64,000 nt of DNA from Cyrtodaria siliqua (Eukaryota > Mollusca > Bivalvia > Adapedonta > Hiatellidae), in assembly GCA_037043455.1 (NCBI GenBank), contig JAWPHD010004377.1, positions 124,001 through 188,000 of the forward strand, given 5' to 3'. Positions 45,481 to 57,445 of the stretch are shown piece by piece. Position 1 is the stretch's first letter. Each line of letters opens with the position of its first letter. Below the pieces are notes generated by a model that was not told where the DNA came from, did not search any database, and saw only the letters and a program-made list of their open reading frames with translations. Both the position numbers and the translations under genes were made by a program.

Positions 45481-46265
45481 TCATCAATATTGTACACTTA
45501 CTGACATTAAACACGACACATCGTATTCTCCGTGGTTCATTCCTAAGTTTGGTTGAATTCCGTTTAGCGGTTTAGAAGGAGATGCGGTAACGGACAGACG
45601 GACGGACGGACAGAATGACAAACGGAGGCGATTTGAATATACCTTTTATTTCAAAAACGTTGGTATAAATATGGTATATTAAAGAGTAAACAGAGATATC
45701 ATAAAAACCAAATAAAAAAAGAAAAATAAAGAAAAGAATGTGACAAAACGCCAGCGTAACTCTACAACTCTACAGTAGATATAAATAACACACGATGTAA
45801 ATTCGAAATCAAAAAGTGACACGCAACAGCAACTGCACCTTTTAGGCCATAATCTGTAAAAAAATATCAGTAATAGTTTGAGAACTTAACTCGTATAATT
45901 AAACCAAACAATTAAAAGCAAGTAAAATCTCGCTAAAAAGGTTTGTGACCATATCCAATAAGTTATTCATATGTATACAAAAAGAAACGGTAATCTTAAA
46001 CAATAATAGTAAGTACGGCACATGCACTTGCCCTTTCATCACCAACCTGTGGCTGATACGCCACAAGGGAAGTCATGACTGGCCACCTTTTCCTCACCGC
46101 GGTAGCCTAGACACCCAGTGATCCTCGGCGAACAAGTGGTGAATGAGCTGCCGCCTTACCCCAGTCCAGACATCCACCCCAGTATATGCAATGTCCGAGG
46201 CATAACAACCACCAACTCAGAGCAACCACACACCTCTACCCAACAAAATACCCCAACATTAAAAC

Positions 46266-46547
46266 ATAAACTCACGTGTTGAACCGAACAGACCCAAGTT
46301 CGATGCCCATAAGTATCAATATGCTGCAAATGGATACGCTAATCACCCCCAAGATAGCGTGATACAGGCATATGCCAACATACTCACTTCTGTAGCAACA
46401 AAAGATGCAAGCACAGCCATAGTTGGATTCACGGCACATCTACAAGCATGTGAAATTTTGAACAAGATGACCAAAATGGCACTGAATAGCTCACCTGATT
46501 ATCTTCGCAAAGATGGAAACTGTTTAAAAAAAGCTTATAATTCATAA
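46266..46547 (+). pseudogene. Hypothetical ORF at the edge of block 2
   Basis: The frame homologous to 29949-30206, with ATA for ATG and an early TAA, then open: FDAHKYQYAANGYANHPQDS and, beyond the duplication boundary, ATKDASTAIVGFTAHLQACE and LNKMTKMALNSSPDYLRKDG, with a stop at 46545-46547. The later part has amphipathic helical character. Because the open frame crosses the duplication edge here but not in block 1, block 2 probably holds the original order. Family not recognised. Confidence 0.35.
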
Positions 46548-48284
46548 CAGAATGAGATCACGCAGTCGATGGTGCAATATCACACATTACTGCACCCGCG
46601 TTAAGATGTATATGGTGGGGATCTCAATGGTGTACTATGTCAGAAGGGGTGGGGATGAACCCCGGGGCCAATGCTGGTGGGATGGTTGTATCCGTCTGTT
46701 CATGCCCAGTGAGTGTATATGAGAAGATGGTCAATTCAAAATTTAAAACGCGCGGCATTATCGGAATTCTCAAAATGCGCGGTTCAATTCCGGAATCGTC
46801 CGTGCGCACAATAGGAATAGCACACATTAAGGATATTTTGGTTCTAGTGGTTAATTGTAATACTGACGGCAAAGGCCTTCGTTAATAATGCTGAAAAAAC
46901 TTGTGGCTCAAACATTTTGCTTGTATGTAAAATGAAAGCAATAATGTATGTTTAAATTGCAAGTATACGCATGATGCAACATGTGTTTATCTCCTCATTG
47001 TCTATAAAATGTATATTAATATCCACTATTTATTAAGTATCATTTAAATATTTAAATGCCATTAATAGCAATACCATAAACTGGTAATTTATTCTCAAAC
47101 GGTCTGTGTAAATGATTGATTTAGTACATTTGGCAGACGACAGATGTTCTGAACAATAAGACAATTTGACATTTAATATATGTGTATACCTTATCAGTAT
47201 AATGCTTGAATAAATATGATTAAAACAGGTAAATGCAATTAGTAGTAGTTGTAGCTTTAACACCTGACGCATGCATTGAGTAATTGGCGTGTTTGTTATT
47301 TGACAGATGTTCAATATTTGAATGCATTTGTAGATGCCAGTATATACGAAGGTATATAGCAACAAACAAGGGTCCCATGTTTGTATAAAGAGATCATAGG
47401 AAATCTCTGAAATATATATGGAATGCCCAATTTGAGCCGTTATTAGAAATATTATTGTCTGTGCCGCGTTTTGTTTTTTATTTTTAGCCGTATAGCGTAG
47501 CAAATTCAGGCTTTTTTTTGGCGATTTTCGTCTATCTTCTGTCCGTCCGTATGTCCGTTTACGCGTTTTGGCGTTTTGGTAAACGTTTTTGGTTAAAGTA
47601 TTTGTTTTTCCTCATTTCTCGAAAACGAATTGCCGGAAAGCTTTTAAACAGTTAAAATGATGAATTCGAAATCCGACGTTAGCACCACTGTGCAACACTT
47701 GTTTATATTTTCTTAGCCATAATGTATCTCCTTATTTCAGTAATATAAATCCGCGCTTTATTGTTGGAGGGCTTTAGCTTGTTTTCTCAATAATTAAGTT
47801 CATGTTAATTATTTACCAAACCAAACTATGATTTTGTTTTATACATTTTATCTTTTATAAAAGACGGATGAAACAATTAAGCATAAGTAAATAGAAATAA
47901 ATAGGTTTCAAGCACTATATTCCTTTTCAAATCCCAACACAAATTCGTACTTTGCGCAAAACATTCTCAAATTGCGCCGACACATGGTGCATGTTTAATA
48001 TCGATTAACCCCTTGCGCAATTCCGGAATAGTCCTGCACAATTCCGGAATCGTCGGGCATTTTAAGAATTCTTACTTTGCGCAGAGCAGTTCCGCAATCG
48101 TCCATATTCTCACATTGCTTATAACATATATATGGTTATATGGTGGGGAGTTCAACGTTTTCCAAGTTAAGACCTTTGTACTACATGTCCCTAGTGGGGA
48201 CGGACCCTGGGCCGATACTGATTGGATGGATGTATCCCTCTCTTTATGCTCAGTAAGTGTTCAGAGAAGAAAGTTAACTCTTTT
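46548..48284. other. No gene seen
   Basis: Contains scattered copies of GCGCAATTCCGGAATCGTC near 46775 and 48015-48105, and GGTGGGGA...CCCAGTGAGTGT-like stretches near 46615-46720 that recur near 48140-48255, so part is an old dispersed repeat. No coding sequence seen. Confidence 0.5.
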
Positions 48285-48860
48285 AAGGTTTTTCCCTATA
48301 CAAGTTTGTGTAAAACATGTGACCTCTGCGGTAGTGCCAAATTTGACCCCATGGTCACGATTTGAACGAACTTGATAGAGGATCATATACTTATGGTACA
48401 TGCACAATATTAGACCTATAGCTTTACCTCTTATACTACATGCAATATATGAGAGCTCTATACCTTGTGTCCTCAGAGGAGATGTTTTCATTTTGAATCT
48501 ATATAAGTCTATGTAAAACAAGTGATCGCTGGGGCGTGGTCAAATTTAACGTCAGGGTCGCCATTTAAAACTTGGTAGAGGGCTAATGGTAAATGCGTAA
48601 TAGTAAACCTCTAGCTCATGTAGTTTCAGAGAAAAAGGTTTGTTTAAGATTTTCCTATACAACATTATGTAAAACTGTGACTCCTTGTCCGAATTTGACC
48701 CCAGGGTCATCATTTGAACAAACTTGGTAGTGAACCATAAGCTGATACTACAGGTTATATATGAAAGCTCTGTGCCTTGAGTTTTCAGAGAAGAACGTGT
48801 TTCAAGGTTTTCCCTATGCCAACAATACATATGACCCTGTATCAAAGACATAAAGTGAGA
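48285..48860 (+). repeat. ~160-200-bp tandem repeat, three to four copies
   Basis: Units share CTATACAA...GTGTAAAAC, AAATTTGACCCCAGGGTC and GAACAAACTTGGTAGAGG. Copies are centred near 48308, 48511 and 48669. Diverged; non-coding. Confidence 0.7.
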
Positions 48861-49480
48861 CAATCACATAAAGTTAACTTAACCAAAGTTAAGTTACCTA
48901 ACCAAGGTTAAGTTTGGGGAAATAATGCAAAATATGACCTTGACCTTAGTATTTTTTGTCGTTCAGTTATGTCCACCAATGCCAACAATACATATGACCA
49001 AGTATCAAACAAAGAAAATGAGGCAATCACATGTATATAGTTAACTGAGGTTAAGTTACCTAACCAAGGTGAAGATTGGGGAAAATAATGCAAAATATGA
49101 TCTTGACCTTGGTATTTTTTTGTCGTTCAGTGATGTCCACCAATGCCAACAATACAAATGACCAAGTATCAAAGACATAAAGTGAGGCAATCACATAAAG
49201 TTAACTGAGGTTAAGTTACCTAACCAAGGTTAAGTTACCTAACCAAAGTTAAGTTACCTAACCAAGTCCAATAAGTAACATATGACCTTAACCTTGGTAA
49301 TTTGTGTCGTTCAGTGATGTCCACCAATGCCAACAATACATATGACCAAGTATCAAATAAAGAAAATGAGGCAATCACATGTATACAATTAACTGAGGTT
49401 AAGTTACCTTATCAAGGTTACTTTACCTAACCAAGGCTAAGGTTTGGGAAAATAACGCAAAATATGACTAGACCTTGGTA
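48830..49480 (+). repeat. ~160-185-bp satellite with AAGTTACCTAACCAAGGTTA
   Basis: Four units starting CCAACAATACATATGACC at about 48820, 48980, 49144 and 49330. Each carries one to three GGTTAAGTTACCTAACCAA palindromes and then ATATGACCTTGACCTTGG and TCGTTCAGTGATGTCCACCA. The number of palindrome subrepeats varies between units. Confidence 0.85.
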
Positions 49481-50132
49481 ATTTTGGCGTGATGATGTAC
49501 CCAACAAAGCATTTGACAAAGTTTCATAAAAATCAAGTGACTGCTTTGTCTCGCTACCCACTATCGTGGGCGAGAGAAAAACGGTTATGGTCATTCAATT
49601 TATTACATCTTCCGTAAAAGAAAGATATATGTCGACGTGTACATGTCAACAACTACCTTTGTATATTGTCATGCCGTTTTAATCTATATCCATAAATCCT
49701 TTTGTTATTACACCTTAATTATCATTGACAAAGAATATTGTTTTCATTATCTAAACAAGAATATATACAGCGACCAAGTCGTTATCTTAAGATGTCTTAA
49801 TACTATATATTACGTTAAAACGACATATATTATAGAATGATGACATCATCTGGGGGTATATTAAAGCTTCCATAGATTATACTAAATTGTTTAAAATTAA
49901 ATGCGAACCTTAAACTGTTTCACAGTACTGAGTGGTAATAGTTTATAATTAATCAATAAACACAGACCTAATAACTATTAATATATCTGTGATATAAAGC
50001 TAGAACCATTAAAAGAAATTCGGTAAACGTGTCCATTTTAAAATTATAGCCAGTATATATTACAACTGTATCTTTTCAAGTTTTTTTAACAAACTGGGTC
50101 CCCCTATTGGTCGAAAGCGCGTGCATCGCTGC
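49481..50132. other. No gene seen
   Basis: AT-rich sequence with no supported feature. Confidence 0.5.
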
Positions 50133-50142
50133 TATATAAAAG
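50133..50142 (+). promoter_or_regulatory. TATA-box match
   Basis: TATATAAAAG in a locally GC-richer context (GTCGAAAGCGCGTGCATCGC upstream). An ATG follows 34 bases after the start of the match, so a transcript would start almost at the ORF. A consensus match alone is weak evidence in AT-rich DNA. Confidence 0.3.
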
Positions 50143-50165
50143 ACACCAGTGTAGACCAATGATTT

Positions 50166-50390
50166 ATGTTTATATTACTGTTTAATTGTGTACATAGTCT
50201 ATGTCCAATTTGTAGACACAAATACAGGGTCTACTCAAGCCACGCGCACTATCGATCAATGACACTTATCGCGATCTTTGAAGGTAGATACTTGCCTCAA
50301 TTTCATATATGTGCAAACAATTATGACGCAACACATTCCTTTGACACGTCAAGCTTTTGGACGTGTCAAACTGGTATATCGCCCGGTTAG
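50166..50390 (+). CDS. Small hypothetical ORF behind a TATA box
   Basis: A 74-codon frame beginning MFILLFNCVHSLCPICRHKY, whose first 13 residues look like a short signal peptide, with five cysteines in total. It could be a small secreted peptide, a first exon, or chance. No homologue is recognised, and no splice-site analysis was done. A GACACGT...ACGTGTC inverted repeat lies at 50344-50369 within it. Confidence 0.2.
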   Translation: MFILLFNCVHSLCPICRHKYRVYSSHAHYRSMTLIAIFEGRYLPQFHICANNYDATHSFDTSSFWTCQTGISPG

Positions 50391-51647
50391 ATGTTTATAG
50401 AATTATATTAAAGAAACACACGGAAATCTTGAAATATTTATCAAGCATTGAAATTAGCGTCTCAATTTATTTATCCAGTATAATTTTAACGCTGCTTGCA
50501 TATACCAGGCTTTATATGACGATTATTATTCCAGCATATACATGTAATTAAAATAATAAATATTATAGTTTTGAGTTTTAATTTTTTTTTTATCTTATCC
50601 TACTATACGTTCACATAATAATATTATTGGTGCAATATTATCAACAGTTACTAATATGCAAAAACATTTTGTTTTATACTATTCGTATAATTAATATTAA
50701 TGATTGAACAAATGAAAGTTATGTAGAAAAATTATCGTAACGCCGTGAGTTTTGTTTTAAATCAAGATAGCCGTGTGTCCCTTTAATATTTATCGCCTAG
50801 CCTATAATACATTATTTAAAGAGACACATGGACTCTTGAAATGGGATGAATCATCAAAAGAATCACGCCGGTTTGATTAACCCAATATCATTTTGACTTG
50901 AAATCTGCTTGCTTCTACATTCTCACATGTAAATACGCATGTTGCAGATACGTTGTATCCATTTGACAAATTAAACCAAATGTAATGGTGTGTTATTTAA
51001 GGATTATAGGCCCTCCACCACTTTACCAATTTAGAATGCGCTACGTCTAAACCACATGCTTTCATTTCAACGGATATATATATAAAGAGAGATAAGTGTT
51101 ATATATATGTACATGCGTGTGCTATAACACTATCTCGTCTTGTCTCTTTCTGTTTTCTTATCCTTGTTATTGTAATGAAAGTTATCTTAGGATTCGATGA
51201 CACGGGCCCTATTCCAACGACCCGCTCCACCATAAGCATGAACAATTAAAGATAATGCAATTATTCCGGCTAATAATCTACTCTAATTTAGCACGTTAAA
51301 CAGTAAACGTATAACTGAACTATGGCGCGGGTTTTGGGATGAACAAATTATGACGTCAAAAAGAAGGCGGGTCTTATGTTTCGGTCAGGAGCTGCATTCG
51401 TACTAATGGATAATTTTACGTCTTAAACACATATGTGAACCCTTCAAAAATATACATATGATATATTATGCATTTCAAATCAAATATATTTCGATAGAAT
51501 CATCAAAGGTTGGGGCCACTGAAGGCAGATTAAGAAGATTAAAATGAAGACCCCAAGGTACCCCGTTATTTATCAAGTTTTAAAAGATATCACTGACCAG
51601 CTCGAAGAAATCAGATCTTAGTGCTGCCGGAAACATAGAAAAAACAC

Positions 51648-51650
<3 letters not shown>
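50391..51650. other. No gene seen
   Basis: AT-rich DNA. AAGACCCCAAGGT at 51546 and ACCTTGGGGTCTT at about 52029 are inverse to each other and might bound a ~500-base element, but no target duplication could be fixed. Confidence 0.45.

Positions 51651-51688
<38 letters not shown>
51651..51688. repeat. (TC)n microsatellite
   Basis: An uninterrupted run of 19 TC dinucleotides. Confidence 0.95.
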
Positions 51689-51692
<4 letters not shown>

Positions 51693-52145
51693 CAAACCAC
51701 TTCATATCCAATGTTTTTTAACTTAACAGAACGAATTAAAACTGTATGTAATGGGAATTATTTGGTTGTTATCCACAACAATGATGTTTAAACAATCCAA
51801 TATTTAAACTCCAAAATATCACATATATTGTTCAACTGTCATGTATTCATATCATTATGTTAAGGAAACAGATTTATACAAGCTTATATAGCTTCCTTCT
51901 GAATCCTTTTCACATGTTTGTAACATCTTCGAATGTCTGTATAATAAGCAATGTAAATTGTAAAACATTTGTGAATAAAATATTGTTTAAACTAAGGTAC
52001 CCCGTTTCGCCATATAAGCCAAGATGCGACCTTGGGGTCTTAAAGATAAGCGGTGTCAACGTAATGCAAAAGTCTGCCCTGGGGCCCGGGGTGGGTGGGG
52101 CGGGCGGGGTGATTTGGGGTAATATTTTTTCGATTTGTCGTGTTT

Positions 52146-52545
52146 AATGTCAGTAAGTCGAAATGTTCGTCAATTAAATCAGTTTAGTTGCTGTATGTCG
52201 TCTTGACTGGTTATATTTCAATATGTCGATAAGAAATTTGACGACTTATTCAAATTTATTACGTCATGTCGTCATCAATATTGTTCACTTATTGACAATT
52301 ATTGACATTAAATACGACAAATCATGTTCTCCGTGGTTCATTCCTAAGTTTGGTTGAATTCCGTTCAGCGGTTTAGGAGGAGATGCGGTAACGGACAGAC
52401 GGACGAACGGACAGACGGACAAACGGAGGCGATTTTAATATACCCTGTTTTTGTCTTCAAAAACGTCGGTATAAATATGGTATATTAAAGAGTAAGCAGA
52501 GGTATTATAAAAGCGAATTTAAAAAAGAAGAGAAAAAGAAAAAGA
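52146..52545 (+). repeat. Fragment of the duplicated-block sequence, third copy
   Basis: Matches 28750-29135 and 45365-45730: GTCAATTAAAT...AGTTTAGTTGCTGTATGTCG, the GGAGATGCGGTAACGGACAG stretch and AAGAGAAAAAGAAAAAG. It stops where a piece of the 31.5-32.6 kb tandem repeat starts (52548). Confidence 0.85.
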
Positions 52546-52610
52546 AACCAATGGTCCAATAATTCTGATAACCGTTTTGTGAACTAATATGGCCATAGAT
52601 GTCTGCTAAT

Positions 52611-52805
52611 AGTATTTTTTAATTCGTTATGTAGATAAGTCATTTTGTTATGTAGGTAAGTTAATTCGTTATGTAGAAAAGTTAATTCGTTATGTAGTAC
52701 AGTCAATTCGTTATGTACAATTGTTAATTCGTTATGTCCATAAGTTAATTAATTTTGTAGATAAGTTACTTCGTTATGTAGATAAGTCAATTCGTTATGA
52801 AGAGG
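52611..52805 (+). repeat. 21-bp array, copy 4
   Basis: Eight to nine AATTCGTTATGTAGATAAGT units, with the same left flank as array 1 (TCTGCTAATAGTATTTTT) and the same right join to an F terminus, so array plus F moved or were duplicated together. Confidence 0.85.
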
Positions 52806-53118
52806 TGTACCGGAAGTAAATCAAATCCCATTGAGTCCAATGCAATATTGTCCAAGCTTTCTAGTTAGCCATTTTTCAAAATGAAATTCAAACTAAGATT
52901 CACTCACATGTTCTTAGTCATGAGACCTGCCTCTCTAGAAAACTGCTGAGAATAGTAGGGGTCATGTGGCATATACGAAAATAAAATTCTGATCTTATTG
53001 ACACCGTGAACAAACTGCATTCATTCGGCACCTCTTAAATGTGTTCTACTTTCACTTTCAAAGCTTTCAAGTTGATAAATAAAATGATTATACAACCATG
53101 CAAATGGTTTTTAGCTAT
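52793..53118 (+). mobile_element. F element, copy 2 (truncated by SINE)
   Basis: Left terminus GGTGTACCGGAAGTAAATC is intact. The body follows copy 1 to GCAAATGGTTTTTAGCTATC, and there a SINE begins and the rest is missing. Confidence 0.7.
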
Positions 53119-53360
53119 CGGTGTGTTCTTGGGCAAGACACTTTGCCTCGTCCGTCGGATGGGGACGTAAACCGGGCGGTCCCGTGTATCGGTCTATCCT
53201 CCGAGCACGTTAAAGAACCATAGGAATCTATTCGATAATAAGGATAGGGCACGGTTCTCGGATTCCTATGTATCCTTCCCCTCTCTCTGGGGCGGCTCTA
53301 AATAACCTATACTGTGTTGATGAGCCGTTAAACAACATTCTATTCAATTCAATTCAATTC
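53119..53360 (+). mobile_element. SINE, 5'-truncated, copy 1
   Basis: GGTGTGTTCTTGGGCAAGAC, GTCCCGTGTATCGGTCTATC, AGCACGTTAAAGAACCATAG, GGGGCGGCTCTAAATAAC and GAGCCGTTAAACAACATTC in order, then an ATTCAATTC tail. This body and 3' end are typical of a widespread mollusc SINE; the tRNA-derived head is absent. Copy 2 is at 63778-63941. Confidence 0.85.
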
Positions 53361-54085
53361 TTCTGTGACAAGGACTATCACAACTTGTCTCTTTGGTGAT
53401 GTGATTTACAAACTTCGTAAGATCATTGGTCATACATAATCACTTTCATCAGTCTTTATTAAACGTGTTAAAACGTTTATCAAAAGAGGTTATTACCCTA
53501 TCAATTTGCAACGAACTGCATGTTTAGTGGTGGACCCATTTACATTTATGCTTTCCTCTTTGATTGTGCGATGACCGGACAGATTGTGGACGTCTATCAG
53601 AACCCTTATAAGACGGTCGCGTTTGACTTTAATCTTATCTTGTCGTACTCGTAACGGTTTATTCTCTTTTTGCTCTGGCTTCTGCCAATCATTCAGTACT
53701 TACTTTGTGGCTTTCTAGGATTTTTTATATTATATAATACATGATCATGCATGTGTTTTACTTATATTGACTATTAATGCTGCCGTGTTTGTTAGAGAAT
53801 ATAACCTGTCGGGGATATCTTTATTTACATTTTCCCGCTTATTGGGATGACAATAGGGTAAGAGTGAGGATTGGTGCACGCTAGAGGCTGGTTTAATCCC
53901 CCAGCGGCCCCTTTTTGGCCACTGACCGTTCCAAGGCCGTAGCCCTATTGTCAACACTTTTGTGTTTGTAATGGCTTATTTTGCCTTTTATTCATCTTTA
54001 AAGTTGTTTTTGTTTCTGTGTGTGTGTGTTTGTGGTTGACTGTCGTTCTAGAATGCTACTTTTCCTGTTCGATTTTTATAGCTAC
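53361..54085 (+). repeat. R-family 3' end, copy g
   Basis: Starts TTCTGTGACAAGGACTATCA and keeps the whole length of copy b's coding end and 3' UTR in degraded form (CTGTTCGATTTTTATA at the end). Stops and indels interrupt the ORF throughout. Confidence 0.8.
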
Positions 54086-54819
54086 TTTTAATGTTCAAAG
54101 TTATATAGGCCACCATGTGCTCAATGCTACTTAACGGAATAAACAAATTGGATATAGCTGGATCATTTAATAACTTTTAAAATTAATGTCTATTTCTAAC
54201 AAAATAAAGAGTAGAACAAAAATATGTACATGCTGCCTGAATAGTAGGGTGACCATGGCCAAAATCGATGATTATTTTAAGGGGTAGGTGGTAACGAAAA
54301 TAGAACAAAACATATTATATATCAAAATGTTTGTCGTGGTCTGAAGTTTATCAACAATCAGTAAAAATTGACAAAAATGAGGGAGAGCCAAGTAAACCAA
54401 TAAGGTATCAAGATGGTCGCCATTTCTGTAAAGATTGGTATGGAGCTTATAGGAAGACAAAATACCATAGGTCAATACTTATGAGTATAGTTTTAGCAAT
54501 TTAACACTTATTTTAACCTTTTAGAGAAAAATAGTTGTGCTTATTTTCACAAAAGAAGTCAAAATCTAGGTCAATACCGCAAATTATTTTTTAAAAAACG
54601 TGTAAAGCCCTATAATATTCAAAATGTATTATACAATTGTTTTTGTTTTTAATTCAACTTTTTCTCTAACTTTAAAAGCTTTAATTAACTTAGAGAGGAT
54701 AAAATTGAACAAAATGTTTGCGGTATAATATATCTTGCTACTGCAATGTGATATTTTAGTAAACGTTTAGTTTTATGTAATCTTGTAAAGTTGTTTATTT
54801 TAACTACAATGTTTTCTAA
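54086..54819. other. No gene seen
   Basis: AT-rich sequence without a supported feature. Confidence 0.5.
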
Positions 54820-55937
54820 ATAATTAGGAAGTAGTCATAACAAACTACTCTAAAATATTTCTCCTCATATGACTACTTTACCTAGGAGTATTTTACCGAG
54901 CACCGGTAAAGTTTATGAAGAGGTAATATTCAAATGTAAACTGTAGACATTAGAATAAAGTTGCTGTTTGATTACAATCAGAAACGTAACAGCATGTTAC
55001 AAGGAAGTTAGTTACCCCCACCAACTCTCCCCGAAACAGATGATAGTTTTTTACTTCATCTATCAAATGTGCATATCAGTTACTGATTTGGAGAGCACAT
55101 GCTAAATATGCCAGACCCAACAGAGTGTGGCAAGACACATGTCCTCATGTTATGAACCAGCTGTTACCGACCAGAATTACATTACTTAGTGAGTTAGTCT
55201 GCTTCTGTGATGGTCAATGTATTGATGTTAGTTCATCAAATGAACAGCCGTGTGCATAATTGTGCATGTAGTTGCATAATATTATGCAAGTTAGTTCGTT
55301 AAATGAATAGCCGAGAGATTTATTTAAATTTATTGTGATTATATTACAACGAGATGTTACATATACTGATGTAAAATGATAAAACATAAATGTTTTCGTA
55401 ATCAGAATATTATTTTCAATATGTAAGAATGTATACTGAAAACCTATGTATTAGTAAACTTGACCAAATATGCTCAAATACGCTAAGTACATGCAGCGTG
55501 TATAAATAGTACATATATATGGAAGTGGATCGCGCCCTAGGCACATGCCATGACTCATCCAATCACATTAAACTGACATCGGACCGACCAGTCATAGCAT
55601 TACACTTATAGCATCAGAGTCAAGCAATGGAGCTACTTGTTAAGTATTTGGTGTGACCCGGCCTGGGATCGAGCCCACGACCTCCAGCATATGATCCAAA
55701 GCCACCCCCGCTGCACCGTGGTTGACAGGAATTTCAGACGTGTAAGTCTGTACTAATGGTTAATTGATGAACTAGATACCGTATACTAATAAATGACAGA
55801 TTCAATCATTGAATGGAGCACGGGTCGTTAAATCAAGCCAAATCGAGTCCTAATTCCTAAGGAGAATGGGCTCATCGACTCCGTTGAATTTATATTGGAC
55901 CAATGCATATATTCCGCCATATTGTCTCTCTAATGTC
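54820..55937 (-). repeat. I repeat, copy 2 (inverse of 36262-37380)
   Basis: Same length and content as copy 1. At the end near 55930 a second near-copy of GCCATATTGTCTCTCTAATG (GTCGCCATATTGTCGGG) follows. The tRNA-like stretch is at about 55660-55710. Confidence 0.9.
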
Positions 55938-56286
55938 GCCATATTGTCGGGATATTGACTTTAATATGTATGATTACATAACAAAAACTAGCAGGTTATT
56001 CTGGACCTTACTTTTCATAAATATCCCTTACATGAGGCTGAACAGATACATTCAAATGTAATATTGAAATGCATAATGGTTGTTTTTAGTGTATTAATAT
56101 TGACTAACCAACCCGTTTCAGATTGTGTCCAGTCCTTTAAACTATCCAGCATGTTGATCTACAGATTGCTGTTTAAGCAACATTGTCTCTGTAGATTGTT
56201 TAAATAATTAAATACAGCAGTTTTGTATATTTGTTCCACGTGCGACTATACGCTGTTACAATGGTTTCGCCCAAGTATTTATTAAG

Positions 56287-56362
56287 TGTGTGTGTAGTTC
56301 TAAGGTTTAACGTCCCTCCACCAACAAACTCGATGATGGGCACAATAGAGTCTGGACAGGTA
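56287..56362 (+). repeat. P repeat, copy 2
   Basis: GTTCTAAGGTTTAACGTCCC, CACCAACAAACTCGATGATG and GGCACAATAGAGTCTGGAC match 13390-13485. Confidence 0.6.
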
Positions 56363-56628
56363 TTTATTGAGTATGCCGAATGAATGTTTATGTAGCTAGG
56401 TTAATTACGCGTCATCTTGCAGTATAAACCATCTGAGGTATCACACCCGACATCACTGCAATTTGTGAGCCAGTCAATAGTAACGATACGGTTTCTACAG
56501 TGCTGTTGATATGTTGCAGCACTGAAGTCATATACGAACTGCCTCTTCGCCTATGGTAGGAATGTGAGTTCACACATCATAAACTGTTTACAGCCTAAAC
56601 ATGTTTTCCCGTCCATGGCTACATAAAG

Positions 56629-57083
56629 GCATACAGGAAGTAAATCACTATGGTATTCTTGTGTAGTCTAAAGGAGTTCCCAAATATATCATCCCTAACG
56701 TTTTTGATGATAAAAGGCATTTTTGAGTATTTAAGTCCTGTTTTTCTGGCTGAAATGACTTTATTGACTTGTTTGTGAGAGCTAAGAACCATTTGCGTGG
56801 TTGTATGATGATTTTATTTAACAACTTGAAAGTGTTGAATGTGAAAGTGGAACACATGTAGGAGCTGCCGAATGTTCACGGTGTCAACAAAGATCAGAAC
56901 TTTATTTTCTTATATGCCACATGACCCCTACTATTTTCAGCAGTTTTAAAGGAAGGTCTCATGACTAAGAATATGTAAGTGAATCTTTGTTTGAACTTAA
57001 TTTTGAAAAATGGCTAACTAGAAAGCTTGGAAAATATATTGTACAGGACTCAGTGGGATTTGTTTTACTTCCGGTACACCTAA
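56629..57083 (-). mobile_element. F element, copy 3
   Basis: Bounded by ATACAGGAAGTAAATCACTA and TTTTACTTCCGGTACACCT. The body is the reverse complement of F copy 1. No 21-bp arrays flank it here, showing that the arrays are not part of the F core. Confidence 0.7.
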
Positions 57084-57117
57084 CTAAGTGTTTACAATGG
57101 AGTTTTGAAGGATACAA

Positions 57118-57445
57118 ACATACAGACGTTCGACGGGCAGTTTTGCATTGCCTTCCCGAACAGCAAATAATTCCTCGACTACAGACGTTAGACGGACTTT
57201 TTGCTTGTGCCTGCCCGAACAGCAAATAATTCCTCGGTTACAGACGTTAGACGGTCTCTTTGCTTGCCGAAACAACTTTAATGTGACTAAAGATGTGAGA
57301 CAGACCGTTTGCTTGTGTTTTGCCCGAACAACAAATAATTTCTCGGCTACAGACGTTAAACGGACAGTTTGCTTGTGTTTGCACCGAACAAAAAATAATT
57401 GCTCGGCTATAGACATTAAATGTGCAGTTTGCTTGTGTTGTAGTG
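57118..57445 (+). repeat. ~60-bp tandem repeat, about six copies
   Basis: Unit ACAGACGTTAGACGGACAGT, TTGCTTGTGTTTGCCCGAAC, AACAAATAATTCCTCGGCT. The spacing between ACAGACGTT blocks is about 54-62 bases. Open frames on both strands follow the unit and are not credible genes. Confidence 0.85.

Larger units (their letters stand above)
41626..46370 (+). repeat. ~5 kb duplicated block, copy 2
   Basis: Collinear with 25033-30075. Differences: the CpG cassette carries a foreign ~119-base satellite piece (44192-44310), the second CpG array is shorter, the 292-bp tandem repeat has a third partial unit, and the foldback insertion near 46000 is missing. Confidence 0.9.

Noticed and set aside
47033..47503. 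156-codon minus-strand open frame
   Set aside because: Low-complexity, AT-driven composition, no motif or ATG-supported start, and no repeat or neighbour relation; probably chance.
51546..52041. Inverse 13-mers AAGACCCCAAGGT / ACCTTGGGGTCTT as ends of a transposon
   Set aside because: TTAA lies near both, but the offsets to the 13-mers differ, so no consistent terminus or target duplication can be set.
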